Shown in pieces: positions 43,921 to 55,012 of a stretch of DNA of 64,000 bases. The notes beneath the pieces were generated by a model. The model saw only the letters and a list, made by a program, of their open reading frames with translations. It did no database searches and was not told the DNA's origin. The stretch's first letter is position 1. The number at the start of each line of letters is the position of its first letter. The stretch spans positions 57,601,800 to 57,665,799 of the forward strand of contig NC_067476.1 of assembly GCF_947179515.1 (NCBI RefSeq), written 5' to 3'. This stretch comes from Apodemus sylvaticus. Taxonomy: Eukaryota; Chordata; Mammalia; Rodentia; Muridae. A program made the translations under genes and the position numbers.

Positions 43921-44284
43921 TGTCTGTCACAAGGCAAGGCTTACATAAAGTAAGTGGAATGCTTACAGAAATATCAGGATTTGCCAGATACGCCCATAGC
44001 ATGGTGGGGATGAGCAAAGTTTCAGACACACACTCAGGGTGTTCTCACCTCAAAACTGTTAGGGTCATCCAAAACTGCAAGGCCGAGCCAAAAGACAAGT
44101 AGCAATGCAATGTAGTATCCTGGGAGGGATCACAGGCCAGAGAAAGGGCAGTGAGTGGCGAGGCAAATGGTGCCTAAATGCGGTCTGGAGTTTAACATGC
44201 CAGTGTGGCTTCGGTTTTCACTAATCTACCATTGTAAGACAGGGTCGGGGAAAGTGAGGTGCATGAGAGGGACACCTTATACAC

Positions 44285-44450
44285 TATACAGGCTGGGGAT
44301 ACAGCCCAGGGTCAAAGCAGTCACCCACATGAGGCAAGGTAAACACTTGTCTTGCATGAGAGGCTGAGTTTGACCCCTACAGCAAACACACAACACACAT
44401 ACAACATACACACAACACACACACTCCTCACACACACACACACATTTTTA
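44285..44450 (+). mobile_element. ID/B4-like SINE with CA tail
   Basis: GCTGGGGATACAGCCCAGGG, CTTGCATGAGAGGCTGAGTT and TGACCCCTACAGCAAACAC, then (CA)-rich sequence to 44445. Confidence 0.7.
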
Positions 44451-44454
44451 AAAG

Positions 44455-44695
44455 GACAATTGTTAAGTGTGGGATACACTAGTAGTCTCAGCTGTCTGAG
44501 CAGGAAAATCATGTGAACCCAGCATAGCTCACTGGCAACACAGCAAGGCTTATCTCAGCAAACATACAAATAATCCAAGTACAGTACTCAGAGCAGTAAC
44601 CTTAGTCCTTGGGAAGTAGAAAAAGGAAAATCAGGACTTTGTTGTCATCTTCAGCCTGGGCTACATGAGACCTTGTCTCCAAAGAAAGCAGAAAA
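44455..44695 (+). mobile_element. B1/B4-type SINE fragments
   Basis: TAAGTGTGGGATACACTAG, AACACAGCAAGGCTTATCTC, then CAGCCTGGGCTACATGAGAC and CTTGTCTCCAAAGAAAGC. They supply the A-rich tail from which the GGGGA array probably grew. Confidence 0.55.
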
Positions 44696-44739
44696 AGAGG
44701 CAGGACAGGAAGAAAGGGGAGGAGAAAAAATGGAGAGAT

Positions 44740-44972
44740 GGAGGGAGAAAGGAGGGGAGGGGAAGGGAGGGGAGGGGAGGAGAGGGGAGGGGAGGAGAGG
44801 GGAGGAGAGGAGAGGGGAGGGGAGGGGAGGGGAGGGGAGGGGAGGGGAGGGGAGGGGAGGAGAGGAGAGGGGAGGGGAAGGGAGTGGAGGGGAGGGGAGG
44901 GGAGGAGAGAGGGGAGGGGAGGGGAGGGGAGGGGAGGGGAGGGGAGGGGAGGGGAGGGGAGAGGAGAGGAGA
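44740..44972. repeat. (GGGGA)n purine minisatellite
   Basis: About 230 bp of GGGGA pentamers with scattered GGAGA variants. All six frames are largely open, giving Gly/Glu/Arg and Ser/Pro/Leu polymers. G-quadruplex-prone on the plus strand, which is the template strand of Sestd1. Confidence 0.97.
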
Positions 44973-47365
44973 AGTAAAAGGAGAATGGGCGGGGGAGGAA
45001 AACAAAGCCTTCATGTACCCGCATGAAGAAAGAGTAAGCCAAGGCTCAGTGTGCGCACTGTCCTGGAAGACAGTGTGGAGACAGGGTCTGAGGTGTCTTA
45101 ATGTGAAGAGGCTAAGAAAGCACACATGCATGAAACAGATTCTTCTGGAAGGACACATGAACATTCTAAGACTGGTGGCTTCATACAGGACAGTGTTCAA
45201 GGAACAAGAATAAAAGTAACTCCTCAGGTGTCTTCCTGCCTCATATAAACTGAAATCTATACATACATTACCTATTCAAAGCAAAACTAACTTTTCTAAT
45301 GAAAAGGACTTGGATTAAGATAAACCATGAAAGTAATGTAGGGAGTGGGAAAGCCAAGAAATCAAAATTCAGAGATTAAAGGAAGTGCTGTCTCCTCTAC
45401 TATGTGTTAAGACTTTTCCCACCAACATCACTTCTCCTGAAATGTCCTTGGATCCTAACTGCTTGCCAATCCAGCACACTGTCAGCTGCTTCTTCAAACT
45501 GGCCTCTCCCTGAAAAGTCTAAACTTAAAAGCCGCCCACCTACTGTGTTTTTAGCATGCCATGTATCTTATCTATAGCAGGGACAGCAAGCACCAACGCT
45601 CATGCTGTCTGGTCTCCGCTCTGACAACAAGGCCAGCTCAGGGCTCCTACTGCCACGCTGACCTGGGGTGCAAGGCCTAGTCACCATATCTGTCCCCTGA
45701 CATATCAGTCTGTCTGCCTTCATGTCCTCATGTCTCACGTCCATAGAGTTTGTGTGTGGATTTATACCACATGCCACTCTGAAATGGATTAAGGACATAA
45801 AATGTATAAACTATTAAACCTGTAAAGCAGGGAACACAAGGCTGGGGCTAAGAAAACAGCCAGAGTTCAACAGAAGACCTACTGAGTCACCCTGAGGTAT
45901 TTCAAATCCAGCTTTGGCTTTGGGAGCCAGTATTAAGAGTTTGGTAACCCAGGCCACAGGGAAGACTTCGTGAAGGAGACTCCTCCTATAAATTGAAGCA
46001 ACCTCTACAGAATAACTGAGATAATGACACACGGTCACACCTTCAAAGGGTGCCATTGTCCCTGCAGGTGTTCCTCAGGAGACTGGTGACACTTTACGAA
46101 AGCCCAGGTCAGCACACTGCTCTTACGAAAGACAGACACAAACTCTGACAGCCCTCTGTCAGTACACTTGATGTTGCCATCCCCTGCCTCCCACTTAAAG
46201 GATAAGTTCTATGAAGACAAGTTCTGCCTCTTCTACCCAGACTCCCAATGTGTTGGGCATTCTCCAAAAAGAAAAGAGAAAAAAGACTCACTTGATGTCA
46301 GTGAAAATCTACAGGGTGCAACTGAGCTCACCCTGGCAAAGGTCCCTGTAACCTAAATACTGCAGTTCCCACCCTCTTTATGTAGGAGCTGAAGCCTCCA
46401 CAGAGTTTCCCAATCCTTTTGTGGGATTATTAGGCATCAATTTCATTTGTGATCTTCCAATACCATTTTTAGTTTTGCATATCCCTCACTCAAAGCATGC
46501 CAAGATATCCAATCAATGAAACTGAAAGAGAAGCAAGCGCTCTAGCAATCCCTATTAAAGGAAAAACAATATTACCATCTTTCGAGAATATAATCAATAG
46601 CTCTTTACAAACCAGCTGACAAGGCCGGGCTCCTTTCTAAATGACTCTGCAAGTCCAGAGAAGACAGAGAATTCTAATGCAGATTCTCTCAACTTCTTTC
46701 CAAGAATCTGCAGTTTCTGCAAATCCTGAACTTTGAGAGACTTGTCCTGTCTGGGTCTTAACATACAGATACACCCCCACTCACTGTCAGAGAACACTGG
46801 GCTTCCTTTTAGGGCCTCTACCCCACACTCTCTACCTGAGCAAACTGGAAATGGAATGAGTACTAAGTAATAAATTATGTAGGTAAAACAATCATGGGTA
46901 AAACAAAGTATTGAGAAAAGAAGAAGGCCACTCTCAAGCAGACATTAGGCCACATTAGCAATTCTCTATCTGTATTTTATTCATGGAACTCATTAATAAA
47001 TAAGCAGTCTCCTTCGACCCTGGATGGGCTGTTTGTACGACACTACACTTAGCTCCCTGTACTGAGGGCCCACTACCCCCACCACAAGAAGGGCCAGGTG
47101 TAATGAATGCCGGCCTGGCCAGGAACTGTCAGTGGGGAAGAGATCAGCTCTTTGGCTAAGGACCTGAGCAGGTCCGTGGTTATCAAGCATCAAGCATGAG
47201 ATGGTCTGCCTCTCTGACTTAGGCCCACAGTTCACTTTATTGATCCAGGTAACCTGGTTGGTCACTAATTATTTGCAAAAAGAGGGGGGGGGAAAGAAAA
47301 ATGAGAAGAAAAAGTATTCAAATACCAATAAAATACCAATAAAATGGTTGCCTTCCTCACGACTA
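44973..47365. other. Long unique intronic stretch
   Basis: About 2.4 kb with no repeat or exon that I recognise on either strand. A short G run lies near 47284. Confidence 0.45.
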
Positions 47366-47369
47366 ACCT

Positions 47370-47500
47370 ATATAACAGGTGTTGTCATCCCCTTTTGTGG
47401 AAAGAAGCTCACTTGTCTGAAATCAAATAGGTAGCAGGTAACGATGACAGATAACACAAGGCTAACTAACCCAGGTCTCTGCACTCTGTGACTTTCCTCT
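47370..47500 (-). repeat. MIR SINE fragment, reverse
   Basis: GTTGTCATCCCCTTTTGTGG, AAGCTCACTTGTCTGAAATC and CTAACCCAGGTCTCTGCACT. Confidence 0.55.
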
Positions 47501-47749
47501 GTTTTCCTTCCTGCCTCAAAAGACTCAAGTGTTTGCAAAGACCTGCCTGCCAAAATTAAATAGATAGCCTTGGAGTTTTTACCAATCCTCTGACTCAGTG
47601 GAAGCCAGCCAAGCGCCATCACTCTGTCCCCTTGGGTTTGTTCTTACTAAGCCAAAGCATAATCACAAAGGCCACAGCAACAAATTACATCTGAAAAGCA
47701 CGGGGCAGTTCACTGCTAGGGAACTTTGTTTTTATCTTCACACTTTTTC

Positions 47750-48072
47750 CAGGCCTGGGGGCACCTGCCACGGTGTACTTGTGGAGGTCATAGACAACTT
47801 ATGGGAACTGGGTCTCGCTCCACACAGGTGGGTCTCAGGGCTCGAACTCAGGACCCTTTCTCAAGCACCTTCTCCCACTTACCGGGCCCACGTATGCCAA
47901 GCTGGCTTCGAGCTCCCTCTACAACCAGTGACAGGACTTCTGATCTAGCACCCTTCCCAAGAGCTGGTACCATAGGCACGCGCTCCTGCCTGCTTTATGT
48001 AATGCAGGGGCTTGACAAGGGGTGTCACGTACGTTAGGCAGGCATTCTACCCACGACACTATACCTCCAGTC
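47750..48072 (-). mobile_element. Degraded SINE cluster, B4-like, reverse
   Basis: GGGCTCGAACTCAGGACCC, CCAAGCTGGCTTCGAGCTC and AGGCAGGCATTCTACCCACG, then ACTATACCTCCAG, indicate reverse tRNA-derived and B1-like parts. Confidence 0.55.
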
Positions 48073-48111
48073 TTTTTCATTTTTAGTAGATGCAAGTACT
48101 TGGCTTTCTAA

Positions 48112-48162
48112 TATTCATTTACCATTTTTCATTTACCATTCCCATATTTCATTTACCATTTC
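48112..48162. repeat. Short tandem of TTTCATTTACCAT
   Basis: TTCATTTACCAT occurs three times within 50 bp, with irregular spacing. Confidence 0.9.
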
Positions 48163-48741
48163 CAGACCCTGTGAGTAGAAATTATTGAACTGTATGACCA
48201 GACAGTGGAATTACAAGAATAAGAAGCCCACCTATGATTCAGAGTCAGTAAAGAGACATGTGGGGCTTACAGTATCTTTCTCTATGAGAAAAGCCACTAT
48301 GACCCTACATATACTGACTTAGCTAATCATCTACCTTTGTCAACTCATAAAGTGTAACAGAAAACAAGTGTGGGAATCTGATAGTACAGAAAGAATGGGG
48401 AAAATCAGAAAGGTCATCTCAGGGTGCTCCGTTCCCCACAGGTGTCAGGTGACAGCTAAGGCATGCCGATAAGACAGGCATCTCTATCTGCCCCAGAGCT
48501 CAGAAACAGGGAAAGTGTCCCACTAATCTCTGAAGGCTCTGTTTTATCTGGACACCAAAATACGGCAAGGACAAACTGAAAAAGGAACATAAACATGGTA
48601 TTTATCATGTGTGACTAAGAAGCAGAAGTCTTAATATATTCAAGTGAAAAGCAGAAGGATCCATAAACTATGATCCCATCGGGAAGAGAGCCTCCCATGA
48701 ATGCACTGTTCTGTGTGTGCGTGGTGGGTCATGGGAATGTA

Positions 48742-48742
<1 letters not shown>
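48163..48742. other. Unique intronic sequence
   Basis: Nothing is recognised. Confidence 0.4.

Positions 48743-48782
<40 letters not shown>
48743..48782. repeat. (CA)n microsatellite
   Basis: About 20 CA units, almost uninterrupted. Confidence 0.97.
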
Positions 48783-48783
<1 letters not shown>

Positions 48784-50100
48784 CAAGATGCAGGTATAGA
48801 AATGGGAATGACAGTTTACACGGGTGGCGGCAGGGGTAAGGGGAAGTAAAGAAACAAGAAGTAAGGGAAGACACTCCCAGGGTTCTTTCAGTTTTTATAG
48901 CATGTTCCATGTCTGATAAATAAAAGTACATATTGAAAGCAGAGCCTAAGTATTCATTTCCTGCAGCTGCTCTAGCTAGGACAGCCAACACTAATTCTTT
49001 CTATTCACTCACACGCTCATTCACTCAATCAACAGAGACCCAGGGTCCAACTATTCCAAGTGTCTCCTGGGTAATGGTAGAAACAAGCAGGCCAGACACC
49101 AGGTTCTTCAACAGACAGCTTACTTGCATAAGACATGGTGCCGAGAGTTGAGTCAATTTCTAATCTATGTCAGATTTTCTAAATCTCATCCTTTTAAAAA
49201 ATATATTTTTTCTAATTAATAAGTGTATTTGTACTCATTTATTTGACAAATGTCAGTCCCTGCCTATGTATCAGGTACCACACTTCGAAATGGATTTGTG
49301 ATGAAGAGTAAATACTATATGGGCCCCTCACCTAGCTTCTACAGAGTTGGAAATTCTCCACACGTTAGAATTTTAAGGGTTGCATAAAAGCTTCAAAGCA
49401 CCCTCAAAGCTAAAATTTAATTCCAGTTTAACCCAGAGAAATATTATTTTCTCTGATTATTTTTGTCCAAATCAATTATTTTAGCCCTAGAGAGAACAAA
49501 TTAATGGGAAATTAGAAGCCACCGAATTTATAAGCTAGCTGTCTGAAAAAAATGAATAAGGGGTCTAGGGTCAGGTAGGCATGAAGGACTAGATGCTCTG
49601 TTTCCTCATCTAAAATAAGGGAGCCATGACTGTCGTCCACTAGGATAGAAAACAAGTTATCTTTAAATGTAGAACAAAATCTGGTAACAAAGCAGTATGC
49701 GTATACACTTGCTTCCTTATATCTGGCTTAAGTTTTCCCCTAATTTTGCCATTCATTAACCAAGCAAAATGGAGCATCTGCACGCCTCATCGAGCAGAAG
49801 AATGCAGGAAGTAAAGTCAGAAGGCAGACTATGTCTCCAAGTGTAAAGTTTAAAAACAAGCAAACCATAAACCTTTCTGCACCTACCAGTAAGCCCTGTA
49901 AGTCTACCTTCTAGAGCAATTTAGAGATTATACATGAAAATACCTACACAGGCATAAACTATAAACATTCTTCAGAGAAAACATGCAAAGACTACTAGAA
50001 ACATAAGAAGGTGAAGTGCAAATAAAAGCCATTAGGACAGGCAGGGCTCATCAAATAAAACAAACATTAACAGTAAAAATATGGAAAAGGGGAGTCCGCA
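48783..50100. other. Largely unique, AT-rich; MIR/L2-like traces
   Basis: Traces resembling L2/MIR (CTCATTCACTCAATCAACAG near 49017; GTTTCCTCATCTAAAATAAG near 49599) are too short to classify. No exon was found. Confidence 0.4.
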
Positions 50101-50104
50101 GGTC

Positions 50105-50190
50105 AGGGCTTGGGGGTGTGGCTGAGCTTAAAATGCCTGCATGTGTGAGAGTCTGAGCGTCATCAGCACCACATCACAAGCAAATTAACT
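50105..50190 (+). mobile_element. ID/B4-like SINE fragment
   Basis: GCTTGGGGGTGTGGCTGAGC and AGCGTCATCAGCACCACATC, with a short A-rich end. Confidence 0.5.
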
Positions 50191-50204
50191 AAAGACAATA
50201 GAAC

Positions 50205-50640
50205 CTTCACACACTAGTGGTGAGAGTACCAATGCACAACAGCTACGGAAACAGTTTAATGGTCCCTCGTAGCACTGTATTCACCATGTGACCGGGAATT
50301 CCACTCAGAGGCATAGTCCCAAGAGAAATGAAAATATACACATAAAATACCTGAAAATGGGTATGCACCACAGCTTTACACAAAATAGTCCATGTAAAAG
50401 AACCCAAATGCACATCAGTTGAATTAATAGATTCTGGTATATCCATACAGTGGAATATTATTCTGTAATAAAAATGATATGCTGTAATTTAGATGCACAC
50501 TGATGACAAGCTAAGGAATTAAAGATCACATAAGGCATGCCCAAAAAAGACAAATAAATCCGCAGAGATAAAGAACAGTTATGCTTGCCTAGAATTGGCT
50601 GTGATGTTTACATAATCTCATGAATATACAAAACTACAAA
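50205..50640 (+). mobile_element. Ancient L1 ORF2 3' end
   Basis: GACCGGGAATTCCACTCAGA, GAACCCAAATGCACATCAG, GGTATATCCATACAGTGGAA and TATTATTCTGTAATAAAAATG are L1 ORF2 landmarks. The frame is broken. Confidence 0.8.
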
Positions 50641-50739
50641 ATTGTCCACTATAAGAGTGAATTCTACAGCACGAGATAGATCTCAAACAAGCCTACTACA
50701 GAAATCTGTTTCTCCTCCTTTAATTCAAAATACCCTGCT

Positions 50740-51062
50740 TTTCTATTCTATAGGCTTCTGCTACTGTGGGGCAACACTGACTGACTTCACTTTACAAGGT
50801 CTAATCCACCAGCAACTCCCTTCCAGCAGGGAAACCAAGGCAGGAACTCAGGGCAGGAACTGAAGCAGAAGATGCTTGCTTTCATGGCTAGCTCTGTTTG
50901 CTTTCTTATGTAAGTCAAGACCATCAGCCCAGAAACAGTACCAGCCCACAGTGGCCTGGGCTCTCCCTCATGTACCACTAATCAAGGAAATGCCCCCACA
51001 GACATACAGTATGACAATCCGATAGAGATAACTCCTTAAATGAGAGTCTCTCTTCCCAGGTA
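50740..51062 (-). repeat. Old ORR1-like MaLR LTR, reverse
   Basis: GGCAGGAACTGAAGCAGAAG, CTTTCTTATGTAAGTCAAG, CCAGCCCACAGTGGCCTGGG and CACTAATCAAGGAAATGCCC follow the reversed ORR1/MT order. Confidence 0.6.
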
Positions 51063-51122
51063 AGCCCAGGTAACAAATCACTAATAAACAGCCAAAGAAA
51101 TTACTGTGCTTGCTTTCAAAAG

Positions 51123-51123
<1 letters not shown>

Positions 51124-51161
<38 letters not shown>
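51124..51161. repeat. Poly(A) tract, about 38 bp
   Basis: A pure A run with no recognisable SINE or LINE body on its left. It could be the tail of a degraded element. Confidence 0.95.
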
Positions 51162-51166
<5 letters not shown>

Positions 51167-52365
51167 TGGAAGAGACTACACATGAATGGGGTTTTTAATA
51201 AAGTGAACTTATTCTAAAGAAACTATACAAATCCGCTATCATCTTGTTCCCCCAAAAGAAAAACTTGCTGAACTGTGTTTGTCCTAAGGGAATCCTTATA
51301 GAGTAATACATAAACATACATCAAAATGGGATTTTTTTTCAGATACATCATTAGTGAGAGTGCCTGTTTAAAATACCGTTAGGTGCCTGCCAATCAACTG
51401 AAAGCCAGGTAGACCCTGCTTTCTGTCCTTGTGTGTTCTGCATTGTGCTTCAAATTTTCTAGACCCATCACTGCGTCCTAATCTCTTCCATGGACCAAGG
51501 CTCGTTCACAGTGGTTAAAATGCTGGTAAACTTTAAACGCATAGAGTAGGGACAATTTTAAAAGTTAAATTGATCTGGGATGTCTGAACCCATATTCAGC
51601 AAAATGAATTCCAGGAATTGGGCGATATAAAAACAATCAATAGAGATGTGCAAATGCTTAGTAATTCCTTTGGAGGTTTGTTGTCACTTACAGGGTAAAG
51701 GCAGCCAACCAAGTTCTGTCCACAAAAAAAGTATTATGTATAAAGGCTTCCTGGTTCGAAACAAAGAAAGCATTTTATTGCCTAAAGCAAAGCGAAGATA
51801 TTTTCCTTCTATTTAGTATTGTTATACTAAAATAGCATACCGATGAAACCAGCTAGGTGTGACAAGTCCCAAGGTTTGTAAACAAAGATAAACTGTTCTT
51901 GATTGTGATTTCTTCCTTGATGGGGGTAAATCCATCCCCTTAAAAAAATAAAATTGATTCAACCAAAGAAAACCTCAGGGATTTTCCAGCATGGGGCAGG
52001 TTGCGGTACCCTGAGGAACAATTTTAATGTCAGAGCTGGTCAAACTGCTGCCAGGCATGGTGGGTTATGCTGGATACAGACAAAACCTGAGGACAGCTAG
52101 GACCTGTCAAACCGCAGCTGTCTAGTTATTCCCAACTTCTCTGGGTGAGGGCCATGTGTGAGAAGGTGTCAAAGCCTGGAGAGTCAAGGGGCTGTCAGTG
52201 TCTGGATGCCCAGCCACAGGCAGGGTGAATCCCACCATCCCCTCCAGAGCTGGGCAGACTGAGACTGTCCTTCTTTCCAAGGGACACCAGATAACGCAGG
52301 TCCCCACACCCTGGCCAAGTATCTCCGGCCTCCCTTTGTGGCGGTCTGTGACTGAAGGGTTGTGA
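51162..52365. other. Unique sequence next to the CpG island
   Basis: No repeat or further exon is recognised. This is the start of the 5'-UTR intron downstream of the promoter, where intronic enhancers are common, but I see no decisive motif. Confidence 0.4.
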
Positions 52366-52369
52366 CCCG

Positions 52370-53178
52370 CCCGCAGGCCCCGGAGAAGCCGAGACCTACA
52401 GGCAACCCCGAAGCTCAGGCCCTGCAGCCCGCGTCCCGCACCGGCAGCTACCGGCACACACAAAGGAGCGGGCCGGGATGCGGGGGCGCGGGGACTTGCC
52501 CGGGATGCTCGCACGCGGGGAAGGAGGGGACCCCATGAATCCAGGCTGACATTCAAACCTGTTGCTGGATTCGGGGCCCAGGGACCCCGCCAGGGCGCGG
52601 GCGCAACGGGTGCGGGCCGAGGCCGAGGCGGCGGGAGCGGGGAAGGCCCGCGGGGCTCGCACCTCGGGCGCTTTGTCTGCGGCGGGCGCGGACCAGCGGG
52701 CGGCGGAGCGGGGAGGGGGGGGACCGCGGCCGTCCTCCCGCCCGCGCCACGCGCGTCCCTGTCCCGCGTGGCCTGCGCCCCCCGCCCCGCGCGGCCGCAC
52801 TCACCTGGCTGGCGCGGGCCGGGCTGGCGGGCGTTGGGGACGACGCGGGGACGCCGGCGCGGCGGGCGGAGAGCTGGGCGAGGCGGGAGGGAGGCGGGCC
52901 GGGGGCGGAGCGGCCCGGGCGGCGGGCCCACGGCAAATCGCTGCCCGGCCCTCCGTGCGTCAGGCTGGGGGGCGGCGGCGCGGGTGGCCCGGCCACCTCC
53001 CGGCACCCGCGGCCCGGCCCCGTCCGTGCGACCTCGCGTGCGCCCGTGGCGGCGCGGAGACCCCGCCCGGCGCGGAAGGGGGCGGGGCGCCTGGGATTGA
53101 CGTCCTGTGGTCCCCACCCGGCAGAGCCAGACCGCGTGGGTGGTGGAAGGTACCCGGGCCGGGGGTCAGGAAGTGCGG
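52370..53178 (-). promoter_or_regulatory. Sestd1: CpG island and promoter of Sestd1
   Basis: About 800 bp of very GC- and CpG-rich sequence in an AT-rich window. It has GC boxes (GGGGGCGGGGC at 53077-53087, CCCCGCCC near 53064) and a CRE-type TGACGTCC near 53098. An inverted CCAAT box (ATTGG) lies near 53375, further upstream. There is no TATA box, as is usual for broad housekeeping-type promoters. Orientation is set by the minus-strand donor at 52804. The exact transcription start cannot be read from sequence. Confidence 0.88.
52805..53090 (-). other. Sestd1: Sestd1 exon 1, non-coding (5' end approximate)
   Basis: The minus-strand sequence ends GCGCCAGCCAG followed by the donor GTGAGT (52804-52799), a near-perfect splice site. 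No ATG occurs on the minus strand between about 53110 and 52805, so the exon is pure 5' UTR. Its upstream limit is an estimate set by the GC boxes and CRE-like site. It would splice to the acceptor at 9561-9560, directly or through an unseen small exon. Confidence 0.75.
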
Positions 53179-53925
53179 CTGGAGTGGTCCTAACACCTTA
53201 TTTGTTTCTTCCTGCTTCACCCACCTCCCACTTCCAGAGTCTCCGAGGTCTCCCCTAATGTAGAGACCCCTGTGTGCTGGGATGCCTCTGGTCCCATGCA
53301 CCCAGGGTTGGAAGCTGAAGGGGGAAAAGGCTGGGTGGGATTCCACACTTTTGTTTGGCTCTAGGGATCTTTCTATTGGATGATCCAAAATTCACAAACG
53401 GGGCTTTCTGGTGATGACTACTTCAGAGTCCTCTTTATTATTTTATTGCACAAGTCACTTTTAGGTCATTTCCTGAGTTCAGTTCAAAAGAGACATCCAC
53501 ACAAAACCACAATGGCCACATGATCGCAATGACAGGTCTTCCATAGAAAACACAAGGCCACTCCAGTATCACCCAGTTTAGTTCACAATCTCTCTCCATT
53601 CCAAATAGACACCCAACTTTTCTCTGTTTAAGCTGCCTGACTGGAAATCACTCTAGGTGACCAATCTGTGTCTATTGTTACTACTTAGTCAAAGAAGTCC
53701 TACTGTTAGCCATTCTGAGGGCCGTGACTTTCCAGATTCACTTCTGCTTGAGTTCCATGTAACTGCCAACAAACCCTCTGCATCTAAAACCCTCATAGGT
53801 CTGGCAGTAGACTAGAATCTGGTTCCACAACCTCTTCACCTGCTCTGCCATCTTCTGCCATATCTAAACAGCACAGACTCCACAGGCTCTGAGGCCTTGC
53901 CTGCATTACTCCTCCCACTTGAAAC
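53179..53925. other. Upstream flank of Sestd1, unique
   Basis: AT-rich sequence with no recognised repeat. The minus strand near 53450 contains two AATAAA-like signals (GCAATAAAATAATAAAG), but no transcript ending there is otherwise supported. Confidence 0.4.
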
Positions 53926-53929
53926 CCAT

Positions 53930-54230
53930 TCCTCACTTAGCCAGGTGAAGTCCTACCATCCGCAAAGACAGCTCATGACTTCCTCCTAATACTGGCTCAC
54001 AGGCCAGCCACACCCCACACACCATACGTTAGACACTCCTCTGTAATTTCATAGAACTCTTGAGTTTCTGTGATTATCTTTACTACTTTCTTTCTTCCTG
54101 GACCATGGGATCCTTAAAAGGACAGAGATTTGACCTAGCTCATTTTGGGTTTCAAAGAACATAGTACAGTGCTCAACACAAGGAAGGTTCTCTTTAACTG
54201 TTGAGGTTAGATCATTATCTGTCCAACAAA
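53930..54230 (+). repeat. L2 LINE 3' end
   Basis: TTCCTGGACCATGGGATCCT, TTAAAAGGACAGAGATTTG, ACATAGTACAGTGCTCAAC and a preceding CCTCTGTAATTTCATAG pattern match L2 3' ends. Confidence 0.65.
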
Positions 54231-54640
54231 AAGTATCTGTCTATCAAAAAGGAGGATCTATAACAAAGTTGACACCCTATGGTGATGTTTTCCTCCCTCT
54301 ATCACGTGGGATTCTCTGCTTAGCATTTTAAAACCTGTGTTTTCTTCACACACAATCTTTGCTTATCCTAATAACACAAGTGCACGCCTAAGAATCCTCT
54401 TTAGTAACTTACAATACCGTCTGAGTTTTGTGTGTACTCTCTACACGGGTCCCTCGGAGTCTCACTCAGTCACGTGATAAGGGTCAAGAGGAATGAAGAA
54501 AACAAGTGAAAAATACCAACTTATGAATTCACAGAAGTGAGGGTGTTGGGCCTCCCAGTAGCTGACAGAGGGACCCCAGCTCTATGTTACAGCTGAGTAG
54601 GCCTCACAGCAAGAGTCCCAAGGTTTCATCATAGCATTTG
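54231..54640. other. Unique intergenic sequence
   Basis: Nothing is recognised. Confidence 0.4.
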
Positions 54641-54646
54641 TAGAAG

Positions 54647-54673
54647 TGTGTGTGTGTGTGTATGTGTGTGTGT

Positions 54674-54717
<44 letters not shown>
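54647..54717. repeat. Compound microsatellite (GT)n(GA)n
   Basis: About 28 bp of GT followed by about 40 bp of GA. Confidence 0.97.
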
Positions 54718-54719
<2 letters not shown>

Positions 54720-54859
54720 CCAGATCCTTGCAAAACAAGTATCTATCACTTGCTTGAGCACCAGGGACCAACCCTCGCTACACAGTGTCATTTTCTCTTT
54801 CAGGTCCCTGTGCCAGCTCGGTGGAACTGAACTGGGTGTCTCTATGAACTCAGACGGCA

Positions 54860-55012
54860 GATAATGGTATTGGTAGAAACATAACCCGGTTTAAATTGTG
54901 AGTGAGAAGCTACTAGTTCTATAATTTCCTAGCTCTGTGACCTTGGACAAGCACCAAGTCTGCCAGTATGACCACCCTGAAAGGCATAATAACGATGTTC
55001 GCATTATAAGTC
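54860..55012 (+). repeat. MIR SINE
   Basis: CTAGCTCTGTGACCTTGGAC, AAGCACCAAGTCTGCC and CATAATAACGATG follow the MIR core order. Confidence 0.7.

Larger units (their letters stand above)
9560..52804 (-). other. Sestd1: Sestd1 5'-UTR intron, about 43 kb
   Basis: This is the interval between the CpG-island donor (GT at 52804-52803) and the start-codon exon acceptor (AG at 9561-9560). It is read as one intron because I could not confirm any further 5'-UTR exon; a small non-coding exon could hide inside. It carries most of the transposable elements in the window. Confidence 0.75.

Noticed and set aside
44602..45213. Gly/Glu/Arg-rich and Ser/Pro-rich frames up to 182 codons
   Set aside because: Pure translation of the GGGGA array; no gene structure.
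52122..53117. 331-codon minus-strand open frame across the CpG island, plus overlapping 233-, 147-, 142-, 134- and 110-codon frames
   Set aside because: They arise because GC-rich DNA has few stop codons. The 331-codon frame runs straight through the donor at 52804 into intron, has low-complexity Pro/Arg/Ala content, and resembles no domain.
53430..53460. Minus-strand polyadenylation signals as the end of an upstream gene
   Set aside because: Only the AATAAA-like motifs are present, in AT-rich DNA, 300 bp upstream of the promoter; no exon is seen on the minus strand to their right.
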